44,368 nucleotides of DNA from Gemmatimonadota bacterium (GTDB taxonomy: Bacteria > Gemmatimonadota > Gemmatimonadetes > Longimicrobiales > Gaopeijiaceae): the NCBI GenBank assembly GCA_009692105.1, contig SHZS01000008.1, positions 1 through 44,368 on the forward strand. The letters are read 5' to 3'. Below, one piece after another: positions 9,243 to 18,584 of this stretch. The first letter of the stretch is position 1, and every line of letters starts with the position of its first letter. Both the position numbers and the translations under genes were made by a program. The notes beneath the pieces are model-generated. The model worked only from the letters and a program-made list of their open reading frames with translations, had not been told where the DNA came from and did no database searches.

Positions 9243-10172
9243 CTAGTCGGCAACCGGACCCTGGAGCAGGGGCGAGCCCATCCGCACCTCCTCTCCGGGC
9301 CGCAGACCCGGGGCGAGCCTCGGCAGCGTCCCTCCCGCGGACCCCAGGAGCAGGACAACGGTGGACCCAAGATGGAACGCCATGATCTCTTGGCCCCGCT
9401 CGATCGGGAGGGGCGGATCGTAGCGCCTCACTTCGATCTCCCGGCCTCCCTTCCGGTTGGTGACACCCCTCCCATCCGGTCCATTCCAACCTAGGTCGAA
9501 CGCAGCCGAGATCCGGCCGACGTTGAACGCCCCCACGGCCACGACTGCCATGTCGAGCGCCCCACGCTCCATCAGCGTCACGAGGCGCTCGTTCCTCGGA
9601 AAGAGGTCCGGGATCGAGCGCACCGAGTCTGGACCCACGGGGAGGAGCCGTCCCGGGACTGAGCGAGCTTCCCGGAGCACGCCGCCCAGGGGTGAGTGGA
9701 TACGATGGTAGTGCCGCGGGCTCAGGTAGATCGTGACGAAGAGCCCGGAGCGAAATCGCTCGGCGTCTGACCCTCCCCCTAAGAGGGCCGCTACCGGGTA
9801 GGTGATCCCCTTCGCTTGGATGGCGATCCCCTCCTCCAGGGGACCGCAGGCGCCGATGATCCCGTCCACGGGGCTCCCCGGGATCCCGCCGTGCAAGGGA
9901 AATGGGCGGACCCCGGGTCGGAGCGTCCGAGCGAAGAAGGCCGAAAGGGTCGGATAGTGCTCGGGGGGGTGCGCCGCATCAGCCAGGTCCACGTCGAAGA
10001 GACGTGCGAACCCCCGGTTCACCCTCCCCTGAAGCTTCCTGGGCAGGCGGAACTCAGCCAGCCGCCCCCACACCATGGAGATCGCGCCCTGGGGAAGAAG
10101 TCGCAGAAGTCGGAGGGAGACGGACGGACGTACAGGAACCCCACCACCCTTCCAACCCTCCCCATCCGCCAC
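9243..10172 (-). CDS. psd: Phosphatidylserine decarboxylase proenzyme
   Basis: About 309 residues from a GTG at 10172. It makes phosphatidylethanolamine from phosphatidylserine at the inner membrane. The LGST self-cleavage motif (MAFHLGSTVVLL, serine near 270) gives the beta chain and a pyruvoyl-capped alpha chain. Other family marks are FFARTLRPGVRPF, the Asp in SPVDGIIGACG and the histidines in YLSPRHYHRIHSP. The N-terminus SLRLLRLLPQGAIS matches the usual start of bacterial Psd, so the true start must lie before the ATG at 10076; the GTG at 10172 is the nearest in-frame choice but lacks a clear ribosome site. Upstream residues of the longest frame fall within the next gene and are rejected. 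Confidence 0.9.
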   Translation of the reverse strand: MADGEGWKGGGVPVRPSVSLRLLRLLPQGAISMVWGRLAEFRLPRKLQGRVNRGFARLFDVDLADAAHPPEHYPTLSAFFARTLRPGVRPFPLHGGIPGSPVDGIIGACGPLEEGIAIQAKGITYPVAALLGGGSDAERFRSGLFVTIYLSPRHYHRIHSPLGGVLREARSVPGRLLPVGPDSVRSIPDLFPRNERLVTLMERGALDMAVVAVGAFNVGRISAAFDLGWNGPDGRGVTNRKGGREIEVRRYDPPLPIERGQEIMAFHLGSTVVLLLGSAGGTLPRLAPGLRPGEEVRMGSPLLQGPVAD

Positions 10173-10201
10173 CGTTCGAATCGAAGGACCGGAGCCCTGA
10201 A

Positions 10202-11059
10202 CTAATGCACGAGCAGGACAATGCCGACGACGACGCCCATTGCGCCAAACAGGCGCTTGACCGAAAGGGGCGAGCCTTCCATGCTGCTCGCCTCCCGCGT
10301 CCAGGCGAGGATGGTCCCGCAGGTGTTGCTCGCATACCGGACGGACGTGCTCGACCCGTGGTAGACCTCGATGGCTTCGAGCTCCGCGGGGCTGAGCACT
10401 TCGTCGATCGCGATCGGCATGTTGAAGGGCGCCCCGTCCAGCACGAGCTGGGGCACGCACCCCCCCCTCAAGAGGACCTGCCTGGACTGCCCGAGGCCCC
10501 TGGGCAGAAGCACGCGGGTGCCGGCGATCCCGTAGAACAGGTCCGAGACACGGCTCGGGTGCCTCGCCTCAATTTCTTCGCGCGTGAGTGTGGTTCCGAG
10601 CCCGCGCTCCCGCCTCTCATAAAACCCACTGAGCTCGAGGCGGGTCCGCCGGAGGGCAATCACCACGATCGGCTCAAGCTGGAGCACGGAAGGCGTCAAC
10701 TCGATGAGGAAGTCCATCGTGGGGTTTAGGGTCAGGTCGGTCTGATAGGTGATAGGGGAATAGGAGAGGATCGAGACCCGGATCTCGTACGCGGCCGGGG
10801 GAAGGCCTGCGATCTCGAACTGTCCGTTCGCGCGGGAAAGCCCCTCCCAAACAATCTCCCCGTCGGGGCCCGGCTCCACGAATGCAATTTGGGCCGCTCC
10901 AAGCGCCTTCCCGTCCGAGCGGTCCACGATCCGGCCCGTGACGAAGACCCCGGCCTGGCCGTTCCCGGTGATCGGCTGCATCGGATCCTGCCCCTGTAGA
11001 AGGGGAGGAAGCAGGGCAGCCAGACCCACCGCGAAAGACACGAGAACGCGAAACCGCAT
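10202..11059 (-). CDS. Carboxypeptidase-regulatory/TonB-plug protein without a beta-barrel
   Basis: The 285-residue protein has a signal peptide (VLVSFAVGLAALLPPLLQGQ), then a carboxypeptidase D regulatory-like beta domain at about 38-120 (GRIVDRSDGKALGAAQIAF, GQFEIAGLPPAAYEIRV), then a TonB-dependent receptor plug-like domain at about 125-255 (PIVVIALRRTRLE, RVSDLFYGIAGTRVLLP, QVLLRGGCVPQLVLDGAP, LSPAELEAIEVYHGSS). It stops there with a hydrophobic tail (GAMGVVVGIVLLVH) and has none of the roughly 500-residue barrel of a transporter. It may be a periplasmic or membrane-anchored adaptor. Two cysteines (GGCVP and NTCGT) could form a disulfide. A full receptor is excluded because the frame closes cleanly and psd follows at once. 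Confidence 0.8.
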   Translation of the reverse strand: MRFRVLVSFAVGLAALLPPLLQGQDPMQPITGNGQAGVFVTGRIVDRSDGKALGAAQIAFVEPGPDGEIVWEGLSRANGQFEIAGLPPAAYEIRVSILSYSPITYQTDLTLNPTMDFLIELTPSVLQLEPIVVIALRRTRLELSGFYERRERGLGTTLTREEIEARHPSRVSDLFYGIAGTRVLLPRGLGQSRQVLLRGGCVPQLVLDGAPFNMPIAIDEVLSPAELEAIEVYHGSSTSVRYASNTCGTILAWTREASSMEGSPLSVKRLFGAMGVVVGIVLLVH

Positions 11060-11356
11060 AGAGCCTCCAGAAGGAGGACAGAAGTGGGGGGCTGTCCTGA
11101 CGGGCGCCCCCGAACTCCTGATCGGCAGAATAACTGGCGGATCGGAGCGACGCCATGATCGCTGCGCGATCGATCCGGGTGGCTTCTCTCATTCGAACAC
11201 CGCCAAGCCTCGAAGGGTCCGGCGCCCCCGTCGCGGCCGGGGAATCCCGGACCCCCGCCCCGGGGTAGGAGCCCCGACGATCGCGCCCTTGGGCGAGTTC
11301 GATCGGGCGAGCTCCGGCCCCTCGGCACCTGCCGTTCCCTTGGAGGAAAGGTCCCC
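11060..11356. other. Divergent intergenic region between plug protein and M28 peptidase
   Basis: These 297 bases separate two divergent genes and should hold both promoters. I see several GC-rich inverted repeats (for example GCGATCGATC near 11170) but no clear -35/-10 pair. A strong ribosome site, GGAGGAAAGG, lies at the right end before the ATG at 11357. No RNA gene was recognised. Confidence 0.5.
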
Positions 11357-12418
11357 ATGGCCCTCCCTTTGGCCCTCCCTTTGGCCCTCCCTTTGCGCGC
11401 GACGAGTTCGTGGTCTCTGGTTCTGTTCCTTACCGTCGCCGTTCACGGGAGCGCAGCCCAGGCACAAGCTCCTGCCGTCTCGCAGGTCCTAGCGAGCCGG
11501 GTGAACACCATCCGCGAGGAGACCGTCCGTGCTCATGTAGCGTTTCTCGCCTCGGACGAGCTCCTCGGGAGAGACACGCCCAGCCCCGGGCTCGAGCAGG
11601 CGGCCCAGTACTTGGTGGCCCGATACCAGGAATACGGGCTCTCGCCGGCCGGCGAGGGAGGGACCTTCATGCAGCGCTTCCCCTACCGAACCTTCATGGT
11701 GCCAAACGTCCTCGCGATGGTCCCGGGGCGGGACCCGGTGCTCCGGAACGAGTTCGTCGTCCTGAGCGCGCACATGGACCACGTCGGGATCGGGACTCCG
11801 GTGGCCGGCGACTCCATCTACAACGGGGCGGACGACAATGCATCCGGAACCACCGTCCTCCTCGAAGTCGCGCGCGCCCTTGCATCCCTTCCAGAGTCGG
11901 AACGCCCGCGGCGAACCGTGGTCTTCGCTCACGTAAGTGGCGAGGAGAAGGGTCTCCTGGGCTCGGCATGGTGGGTGGATCACCCGACCGTGCCGATTAA
12001 GGCTGTAGTCGCGGACGTGAACGTGGACATGGTGGGAGGGGACGCGCATCCCGACACCGTCGCGGCCCTGGGCGGCGAGTTCTCGTCGCTGGGCCCTCTC
12101 ATTCGGGCAGTTAACGCGAGTGTGCCGGGGCTCCGGCTCACGACCTCGGGAGACCTGTGGCCTCAGGAGGGCCTCTTCTTCCGCTCCGACCAGTTCAACT
12201 TCATGCGCAAGGACATCCCCGCGCTCTTCCTCTTCAACGGGCTCCACGAGTGCTATCACCAGCCCTGCGACGACCTGGACTTCGTGAGCGTGGAGAAGAT
12301 CGTCCGAGTGGCCAGGCTGATCGCGCACACCGTTGCCGAGATCGCCAATCAGGATGCACGGCCGCAGTGGAATTCGGGCGCACTCGACCGGGTGAGGAGC
12401 ATCACTTCCGGACGCTAG
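11357..12418 (+). CDS. Secreted M28-family zinc aminopeptidase
   Basis: The 353-residue protein begins with a signal peptide whose first part is a repeat-encoded ALPLALPLALPL, followed by a hydrophobic core and an AQAQA cleavage region. The catalytic domain shows the five M28 zinc ligands: His in SAHMDHVG, Asp in NGADDNASG, Glu in SGEEKGLLGS (with the catalytic Glu beside it), Asp in VNVDMVG and His in CYHQPCDD. Such enzymes remove N-terminal residues from peptides outside the cytoplasm. GGAGGAAAGG precedes the ATG with good spacing. Its 3' end overlaps the convergent addA-like gene by 17 bases. Its substrate is unknown; a second, PDZ-containing M28 enzyme lies at 31.9-33.2 kb. Confidence 0.92.
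   Translation: MALPLALPLALPLRATSSWSLVLFLTVAVHGSAAQAQAPAVSQVLASRVNTIREETVRAHVAFLASDELLGRDTPSPGLEQAAQYLVARYQEYGLSPAGEGGTFMQRFPYRTFMVPNVLAMVPGRDPVLRNEFVVLSAHMDHVGIGTPVAGDSIYNGADDNASGTTVLLEVARALASLPESERPRRTVVFAHVSGEEKGLLGSAWWVDHPTVPIKAVVADVNVDMVGGDAHPDTVAALGGEFSSLGPLIRAVNASVPGLRLTTSGDLWPQEGLFFRSDQFNFMRKDIPALFLFNGLHECYHQPCDDLDFVSVEKIVRVARLIAHTVAEIANQDARPQWNSGALDRVRSITSGR
11360..11395 (+). repeat. Three perfect 12-bp tandem repeats in a signal-peptide coding region
   Basis: The unit GCCCTCCCTTTG occurs three times head to tail directly after the ATG of the M28 peptidase, encoding Ala-Leu-Pro-Leu each time. The unit is a multiple of three, so copy-number change would lengthen or shorten the signal peptide without breaking the frame. 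Confidence 0.9.
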
Positions 12419-15400
12419 GCAGCTCCTTCGTCCGCCCGGGAACAAGGAAAGCCATTACGCCCGTCACCCGCTCCATGGGCACCCCCTCGCTCTGGCTGAC
12501 CGCGCGGGCGTACGCTTCCACCTGGGGGGCGTAGAAGGACATGCGCCTTTCGAGGGCCACGTCGTCCCCCGGATCCAGATCGTCAGTCTTCCAGTCCACT
12601 ACGAGGAGCCGGTCGCCGGCGCCGTCCGGGATCCGGAGGAGCCGGTCTACGGACCCGCGGAGCAGCCGGTTGCCGTCGCGGGCCACAATACTGAGCTCCC
12701 TCTCGACTCGGGTGCCGGCGGGGAAGGAGGCCCGGGTCAGGAGAGCCCGGATCTCGGGCTTCGACACCCACCCCAGGAGATCGCGGAGCAAGGCTCGCGG
12801 GTCCCGGATCCGCAGCGCATGCTCGCTCACGCGGGCGAGAAGAGTCTCCTCGTCGGGGATCCCATCCTCGAGCCAGCCGATCGCTTCGAGCCACACGTGC
12901 GCGGCCGTCCCGACCTCGAGCGCGTCCCGCCGACGAGGCCGCAGAAGACGCTCGAGCGAGACCTGGCCGCCCCCCTCGAGCTCAGACGGAACGGTCCATG
13001 CGAGGAGCCTCTGCCTCGGGCCGACGGAGAGCCGGAGAGGCTCATCGGAACGCGGATCTTGCCGTCCACCTCCGGCGTCCGGAGCCCGTAGCCGGGAGGC
13101 GACTCTTTGCTCCCTCCACCACTCTCGGACTCCTTCCTCCCGGAGGATGGCACCTTCGTCCGCGCTCGCGTCGGGTGCGAGCGCCGTCCGGAGCACACGG
13201 GCGGCCGTCTTCGCGCCGGACCGACCGCCGGGGTCGGGTTTCACATAGACATAGACGGCATATCGCGCCCGAGTGAGTCCCACGTAGAGCCCCCCAAGCG
13301 CGTCCCGAGCTTCGCGCTCCCGCGCCTGGGCGAGCGCACCCTCTACCTCTGGGAAGAGGGGGAGAGCGGCCTTCCGGACCCATGGCAACACACGGGTCAC
13401 TGGGCCCATCCCCCCCTCCCGATAGGGCAGGTATTGGCCTGGGCGATCTCCGGTTACGAGTAGCCCATCGAGCTCGGGAAGGACGACGGCATCGAACTCG
13501 AGCCCTTTCGCCCGGTGAAGCGTCATGACCCTGACAGCCGATGCCGCCGGATCCTCAGCCCGGACGGAGCTAACCATCCTCACGAATGCGGAGGGTCGAA
13601 GCGTCGCCCGTCCCTCCCAGCGGAAGGCCAATTCCGCGAGCTGTCGCATCCGCCTCCGGTCTCGCTCCGGGAAGCTGGGGGAGAGCTTGCGGATCCATTC
13701 CGAGATCACCTGGCCGTACCCTTCTTCCAGAAGTCGCTCACGGACGTGCCTGGAGACCTCTCCGGCCCGGGCATCGTCCGCCCAAGTCTCAGCCCCGAGC
13801 CCGACGAGTTCGCCCACGGGAGTACGCGCGACCAGATACCGAGAGATGCGGTCTCCGGGGTGGTCTGCTAGGCGGAGCAGCGCGAGGAGCGCGAGCACGG
13901 GTCCGGAGTCGGCAACAGGGACTCCGCCCTCTTCGCTCGCCTCGAGCCCCAGGGTCCGGAGCCGCGCCATGAGATGCGCGCCCGCCCGGTTCGTTCGCGT
14001 GAGCACCCCGATCGTGGCGCCGGGAACCCGATCGTGGAGCTCCTTCACGGCCCGTGCCGCGTGCTCGAGAAGACGCGGGAGCTCCCGGCCCCCCCAGCCC
14101 GGTTCCTCGGGCGGCCCGACCTCCATCCTCCAGTATCCGGGGAGCCCGTCCGCGGAAATGTGGGGTTCGAAGGAGCTAGCCCAACGCACCGCCACGTCCC
14201 TGACGTCCTCGAGTACCGGGTTCGAGGAGATCCCCGCACAGAGCCGATTCACCGCGTCGAGCACGACGGGAGAGGAGCGCCAGCTCTTAGAGATCGTGAC
14301 CGGTTCGAGGCCATACCGGGCGGCGATCCCCTCCAAGATGCGGGGCTCCCCTCCTCGCCAGCCGTAGATGGACTGCTTCGGGTCGCCCACTAGGAGGGCG
14401 GCCCGCTCTCCCTCGTGCCCGGACAAGATCTCGCCCACGATGGGCTCGAGAGCGGCCCACTGGGGGTTCGAGGTGTCCTGGAACTCGTCGATCAGGACGT
14501 GGCGAACCCTACCATCGAGCCGGTAGAAGAGCTCGTCTCCCCGCCCCAAGGATCCGGCTCGCGCGAGGAGGTCGGTGAGGTCATCGAACGAGTAGAGCCC
14601 TTCCGCCCTCGCCAGGGTCTCAAGGCGCCGGTCGTAATCGGGAAGGAAGCGCCCGAGGGCTTGGAGCCGCCCCTGGTAGCTCGCGGCCAGTGCAGAACGA
14701 GCCTTGTTGATGAGAGTGCCGTAGAGCGCGAGGAGCGACGGCGGGACGTCTTTCCCCTGATAGGTTGCCTTACTGTCGAGGAGCGCTTTCGCGACGCCGA
14801 CGTTGAGGAATTCGATCCAGTCGCGGCGGCGAAGGGATTCGACCGCGCCGTCTCGCGCGCTGATCCAGCTCTTGTCCGGGATTCCTTTCGCGGTGTGGGG
14901 AACCGTGGCGGCCGCGAGCTGGTCGACGAGAGCCGTTACCTGCAGATCGTCCGCTTCGGTGTAGGCCTCGGCCCCTCTCTCGAACCCCCAACGGCCCATG
15001 CCCGGACCCTCCAGCTCCCTGAACGTGGCGTGGAGTGCCTTGACGCCGCTCAGGAGCGCCCCGTGTACATCTCGGTCGGCGTCGCCGCGGCCTATCAGGC
15101 GGACGAGCTCGATAAGCTCATTCGCGTTCCCGAGAGAGAGAACGGCCTCGACGGCTTCGGACCGGAGACGCTCCGCATCCGGGTCGTCAAAGTCGGCCAC
15201 GGTCCACGCGCTGGGGAGACCTAACTCCAGGGCGAACGAGCGGGCCACCTGATGGAAGAAGGCGTCGAGCGTATGGACGTGGAGCCGGTGGAGACTCCGC
15301 AGCGTACGGGTAAGGAGCTCGCCGCACCCTTCCTGAGTGAGCCGATCGCGCGGAACCTCGGCCGGGAGGGACGCCTGAAGCTCCGCTGCCAAGAGCGGGT

Positions 15401-15620
15401 CCTCGACCGCCCGAGCCAGTCGCAGGAGGACCCGGTCAACGATCTCCCCGGCAGCCTTCCGTGTGAATGTGGACGCGAGGATCTCTTCGGCGGGCACCCC
15501 GATGGCCAGAAGTCCGATCAGGCGGGAGGAGAGCCGGTGGGTCTTCCCCGAGCCGGCCGAGGCGAGGACGAGCTCTCGGCCTAGGACGGGCCCTGGCGGG
15601 AGGTCGAAAAGGTCAGGCAT
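12402..15620 (-). CDS. addA: UvrD/Rep-family helicase-nuclease, AddA/RecB-like
   Basis: The protein is 1072 residues from an ATG at 15620. It is a superfamily 1A helicase: Walker A LVLASAGSGKTHRLSSR, motif Ia STFTRKAAGEI, motif II LIDEFQDTSNPQWAAL, motif III LLVGDPKQSIYGWRGGEP, motif V VMTLHRAKGLEFDAVVLP and motif VI YVGLTRARYAVYV. The C-terminal 200 residues hold a RecB-type PD-(D/E)XK nuclease (RGSVDRLLR and LLVVDWKTD). It should unwind and degrade broken DNA ends for recombination together with its partner. Its ATG overlaps the stop of the upstream partner gene as ATGCCTGA. No RecD or RecC homologue is present, so the AddAB type is the best call. Confidence 0.92.
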   Translation of the reverse strand: MPDLFDLPPGPVLGRELVLASAGSGKTHRLSSRLIGLLAIGVPAEEILASTFTRKAAGEIVDRVLLRLARAVEDPLLAAELQASLPAEVPRDRLTQEGCGELLTRTLRSLHRLHVHTLDAFFHQVARSFALELGLPSAWTVADFDDPDAERLRSEAVEAVLSLGNANELIELVRLIGRGDADRDVHGALLSGVKALHATFRELEGPGMGRWGFERGAEAYTEADDLQVTALVDQLAAATVPHTAKGIPDKSWISARDGAVESLRRRDWIEFLNVGVAKALLDSKATYQGKDVPPSLLALYGTLINKARSALAASYQGRLQALGRFLPDYDRRLETLARAEGLYSFDDLTDLLARAGSLGRGDELFYRLDGRVRHVLIDEFQDTSNPQWAALEPIVGEILSGHEGERAALLVGDPKQSIYGWRGGEPRILEGIAARYGLEPVTISKSWRSSPVVLDAVNRLCAGISSNPVLEDVRDVAVRWASSFEPHISADGLPGYWRMEVGPPEEPGWGGRELPRLLEHAARAVKELHDRVPGATIGVLTRTNRAGAHLMARLRTLGLEASEEGGVPVADSGPVLALLALLRLADHPGDRISRYLVARTPVGELVGLGAETWADDARAGEVSRHVRERLLEEGYGQVISEWIRKLSPSFPERDRRRMRQLAELAFRWEGRATLRPSAFVRMVSSVRAEDPAASAVRVMTLHRAKGLEFDAVVLPELDGLLVTGDRPGQYLPYREGGMGPVTRVLPWVRKAALPLFPEVEGALAQAREREARDALGGLYVGLTRARYAVYVYVKPDPGGRSGAKTAARVLRTALAPDASADEGAILREEGVREWWREQRVASRLRAPDAGGGRQDPRSDEPLRLSVGPRQRLLAWTVPSELEGGGQVSLERLLRPRRRDALEVGTAAHVWLEAIGWLEDGIPDEETLLARVSEHALRIRDPRALLRDLLGWVSKPEIRALLTRASFPAGTRVERELSIVARDGNRLLRGSVDRLLRIPDGAGDRLLVVDWKTDDLDPGDDVALERRMSFYAPQVEAYARAVSQSEGVPMERVTGVMAFLVPGRTKELPSVRK

Positions 15621-18552
15621 GCGATTTCCTCTCGTCTTCCTCCAGACGGAGCACACCCCCACCCACAACCGGGGCGAGGGGGTGCGTCGGCTCGATCCTG
15701 GACGTCGCCGGATTGTGCTCGAAGCGATTCTGCCGGAGGAAGCGGACCACCTCCCGAGCCCGCTCGAGCGCCTGGCCCAGCTCGTCCGGCGTCCACTCTG
15801 CCCAGGCTACGCCAGCCAACGCTGGATCCCTTGGAAGGGAGAGGTAGCCGACCCGGAGGCTCTCCAGAGCGGGGGTCGGCACGACGGGCTCCCCCCCATC
15901 GCGCAGGAGGGAGGGGGCCAGGTAGCGATAGAGGGGAAGCTGGAGATCGACCCAGACCTTGGCGGCATCCCGTCCCCGCCGGTGAACCTCGTCGGGGGTG
16001 AGCACCCGCTCCCCGGTCTTGTAGTCCAGGATGCAGAAGACTCCCGTCTCCACGTTCTGGTCCACGCGATCCACCTTCCCCGCGAGGCCGATCGGCTCTC
16101 CATCCACGGCGAGGGATGCACCCTCACCCACGAAGGACAGCTCGACCCCTTGGATCCGCCACCCCGCGCTCATCCACTCCGCCTGCCATCGGGCGAAGGC
16201 GTGTAGGCGTCGTCGGAGCTGTTCCACCTGGATCGTGACGGCTGGAAGGGGACGCGATCCGAACCGCTCGCGGGCCTCCAATTCCAGAATTCCATCGAGC
16301 GCATGCCGGATCTCGCTCTCGCCGACGAGCTCCACGGTATCCCCCCGCCCGTACCGCCGGAGGACCTCGTGGGCGAGCGTCCCGAACCGGAGCGGGTCCA
16401 GCTCACGGGCCCGGTCGTCTTCACTCTCGAGGCCCAAGATCCGCTCGAGCGCGTAGCGGTACGGATCCGCCAGGATCTCCCGGAAAGCGGTGACCCGGAT
16501 CCGCTTGGGGGGCGCCGGTGCGGAGATCACCGGCTCGGGAGGGAGGACGAGAGGCGTTCCTTCTCCACCGGGGACCGCCCCCGCCCGCAGCTCGCCCCTC
16601 CCCTCGAAGAACATCCGGATCCGCCGGGCCGCTGTCAGGGGCTCGTCCGCGAGGAGGAGCCTCGAGATGTGGAGCGGGTTCCCTTCCGGGTCCTGCCGCC
16701 CCGCGACGAAGAGCGTGTCCGGCCGGGTCGCGAGGATGGTCCTCACGTATAGCACGTCCCTAGCCCAGCGCCCTCGGTTGTCGAGGAGCCCCAGCGCCTG
16801 CTCCAGCGCGTGGGGGAGGAAGGGATCGAAGGTGACGGACTGTGGAAGGTGAGGCTCGTTGGCCCCGGTCACGACGAGGACCGGGGCATCGTCCAGCGCC
16901 AGCTCGAGCCAACCCAGGAGCTCGATCGCCTCCTCGTCCGCCGCGGGTGGCACGAACTCCCCGGAGAGCCCCTCGATGACGGTTCGGAGTGCCCCGGACG
17001 CCGAGACGACCTCGTCCAGGGCGGAGGCGCGACCCCCCTCGAGGTCCGCCAGCCCCTCGAGCCCCTCCAGGATCCCGCCGACCTTCGCCATCACCTCCAC
17101 GAGCTCCCGATCTCGAGCGCGTGCACGGTGGTACGTTCCACTCCCGTAGACGGACACCAGGAAGCCCCGGATCCGCTCCGCCCATTGTGAGAGCGGCCGC
17201 GAGCCCTCGAGCGGGCGGAGAAGCTCGAGGAAACCGTCCCGGAACTCACCGAGACTCCGTCCCAGTGCTTCGCTTACCCGCTCCCCACCCATGGGCAGGC
17301 GCTCGCCAACTCGCCCCAGCCGGGACGGGAGGTGGAGCGCCTGATAACGATCAGCGACGGAGGGAAGCACTCGCGACACGGCCGAGCGGACGCTCCCTCC
17401 ATCGCCGGGACGGGGGTCGAGACGACGCTCCACCTCGGGATGGCGGATGAGGTCCGCAAAGCCCTCGAAGCCCCCGCCCTCCAGCCCGCCCTCCAGGTAG
17501 ACCGCCACCCCGGCGAGCAGCCGGTACAGCGCAGTCCGCTCTATTCGCCGTCCCTCCGCGTGGCGCGCCCGGATCCCCTCCTCTTCCAGCCGCTCGACGA
17601 CGTACGGAACCACGTCCCGGTCAGGAACTCCCACGGATATCTCTTCAGCAGAGCGACCGCGGGCCACATGCCTCAGGTGCTCCACCAGGACATCCGCTTG
17701 CTCGCCGGGGGCGGTCACCACTCGGATGGCCGAATCCGGAAGCACACACCCCTCCTCCTCCCACGCCTCCGGGATGAGGCACCCCAGGTGATCGAAGTAT
17801 GCGGCGAGGTCGGCGGGCGCCCCGATCAGGATCTCGACGGGCGCAGGCGCCCGGACCGCCTCGAGGAAGGCCCGAGCAACGGGAGGCAGATCGGGTGCAC
17901 CAATGACCCAGAGTCGGTTAGTGGTCAGAACCCGGCCCTCCTCGAGGGCATGCCGGCGCGAACCCTCCCGGTCGGACCACCCCCCCGCAGCGAGGAGGGC
18001 GCGGTACTCCTGCTGGGCCCTCGCCAGAACCATCCACCGTTCCTCGTCACTGAAGAGGAGGCCTTGCCGACACCTCTCCGCGACCTCGTGGAACCCGAGG
18101 CCCGCGGCACCCACCCGGTCGTGTAGGCTCTCGAGGGTCGCCGCGATGGACGAACGCAGGCCGTCCACGTCTAGCTCCGAGGGCGCGGGCGCAAGGACGG
18201 CCAACTCGTCCGGCCGGATCGAGCCAACGGCCTGGCGCCATGCGCTCCGAGCGGCCACGGGATCGGGGAGGGGGCGGGCGGGCAGGTACAGGTGCTCCGG
18301 CATGCCCCCGACCGTCGTAATCCCGGGGGGCCGCAGCGGCCTCCCGTCCGCCTCCGTGCGTGCGAGGAGGATCTCGACCAACCGCCGCCCGGCCCGGGCT
18401 ACGGGCAGCACCACGAGGTGGTTCGAGAGATCGGCGACATGGCCCTCGGGGGCACTCGCCAGGAGCGCGTCCGCCGCGGCCCAGAGGATGGGCTGCCGCC
18501 ACCCCAGGTACCCGAGGTGGCACCCACCTTCTGCGGCCTTAGATTGGTCCAC
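15613..18552 (-). CDS. addB: AddB-like helicase-nuclease partner (PD-(D/E)XK family)
   Basis: The 979-residue protein starts at a GTG (18552) with AGGGCGGA just upstream. The first 600 residues resemble an inactivated helicase scaffold, as in AddB; a normal Walker A is not seen. The C-terminal 250 residues hold a RecB-like nuclease: FGTLAHEVLRRYG, GKVDRVDQ, the catalytic ILDYKTGE and the following Q-LPLYRYL. Both this and the AddA-like partner therefore carry nuclease motifs, matching the two-nuclease AddAB layout. AddB proteins often have four Fe-S cysteines flanking the nuclease; I do not see that set here. It is the first gene of a two-gene operon and divergent from the holin-like gene. 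Confidence 0.85.
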   Translation of the reverse strand: MDQSKAAEGGCHLGYLGWRQPILWAAADALLASAPEGHVADLSNHLVVLPVARAGRRLVEILLARTEADGRPLRPPGITTVGGMPEHLYLPARPLPDPVAARSAWRQAVGSIRPDELAVLAPAPSELDVDGLRSSIAATLESLHDRVGAAGLGFHEVAERCRQGLLFSDEERWMVLARAQQEYRALLAAGGWSDREGSRRHALEEGRVLTTNRLWVIGAPDLPPVARAFLEAVRAPAPVEILIGAPADLAAYFDHLGCLIPEAWEEEGCVLPDSAIRVVTAPGEQADVLVEHLRHVARGRSAEEISVGVPDRDVVPYVVERLEEEGIRARHAEGRRIERTALYRLLAGVAVYLEGGLEGGGFEGFADLIRHPEVERRLDPRPGDGGSVRSAVSRVLPSVADRYQALHLPSRLGRVGERLPMGGERVSEALGRSLGEFRDGFLELLRPLEGSRPLSQWAERIRGFLVSVYGSGTYHRARARDRELVEVMAKVGGILEGLEGLADLEGGRASALDEVVSASGALRTVIEGLSGEFVPPAADEEAIELLGWLELALDDAPVLVVTGANEPHLPQSVTFDPFLPHALEQALGLLDNRGRWARDVLYVRTILATRPDTLFVAGRQDPEGNPLHISRLLLADEPLTAARRIRMFFEGRGELRAGAVPGGEGTPLVLPPEPVISAPAPPKRIRVTAFREILADPYRYALERILGLESEDDRARELDPLRFGTLAHEVLRRYGRGDTVELVGESEIRHALDGILELEARERFGSRPLPAVTIQVEQLRRRLHAFARWQAEWMSAGWRIQGVELSFVGEGASLAVDGEPIGLAGKVDRVDQNVETGVFCILDYKTGERVLTPDEVHRRGRDAAKVWVDLQLPLYRYLAPSLLRDGGEPVVPTPALESLRVGYLSLPRDPALAGVAWAEWTPDELGQALERAREVVRFLRQNRFEHNPATSRIEPTHPLAPVVGGGVLRLEEDERKSHA

Positions 18553-18584
18553 TCCGCCCTCGCACCCCAGACGCCGATGCCCCC

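Noticed and set aside
10173-10460. N-terminal extension of phosphatidylserine decarboxylase
   Set aside because: The sequence is Arg/His-rich and overlaps the real plug-protein gene in another frame.
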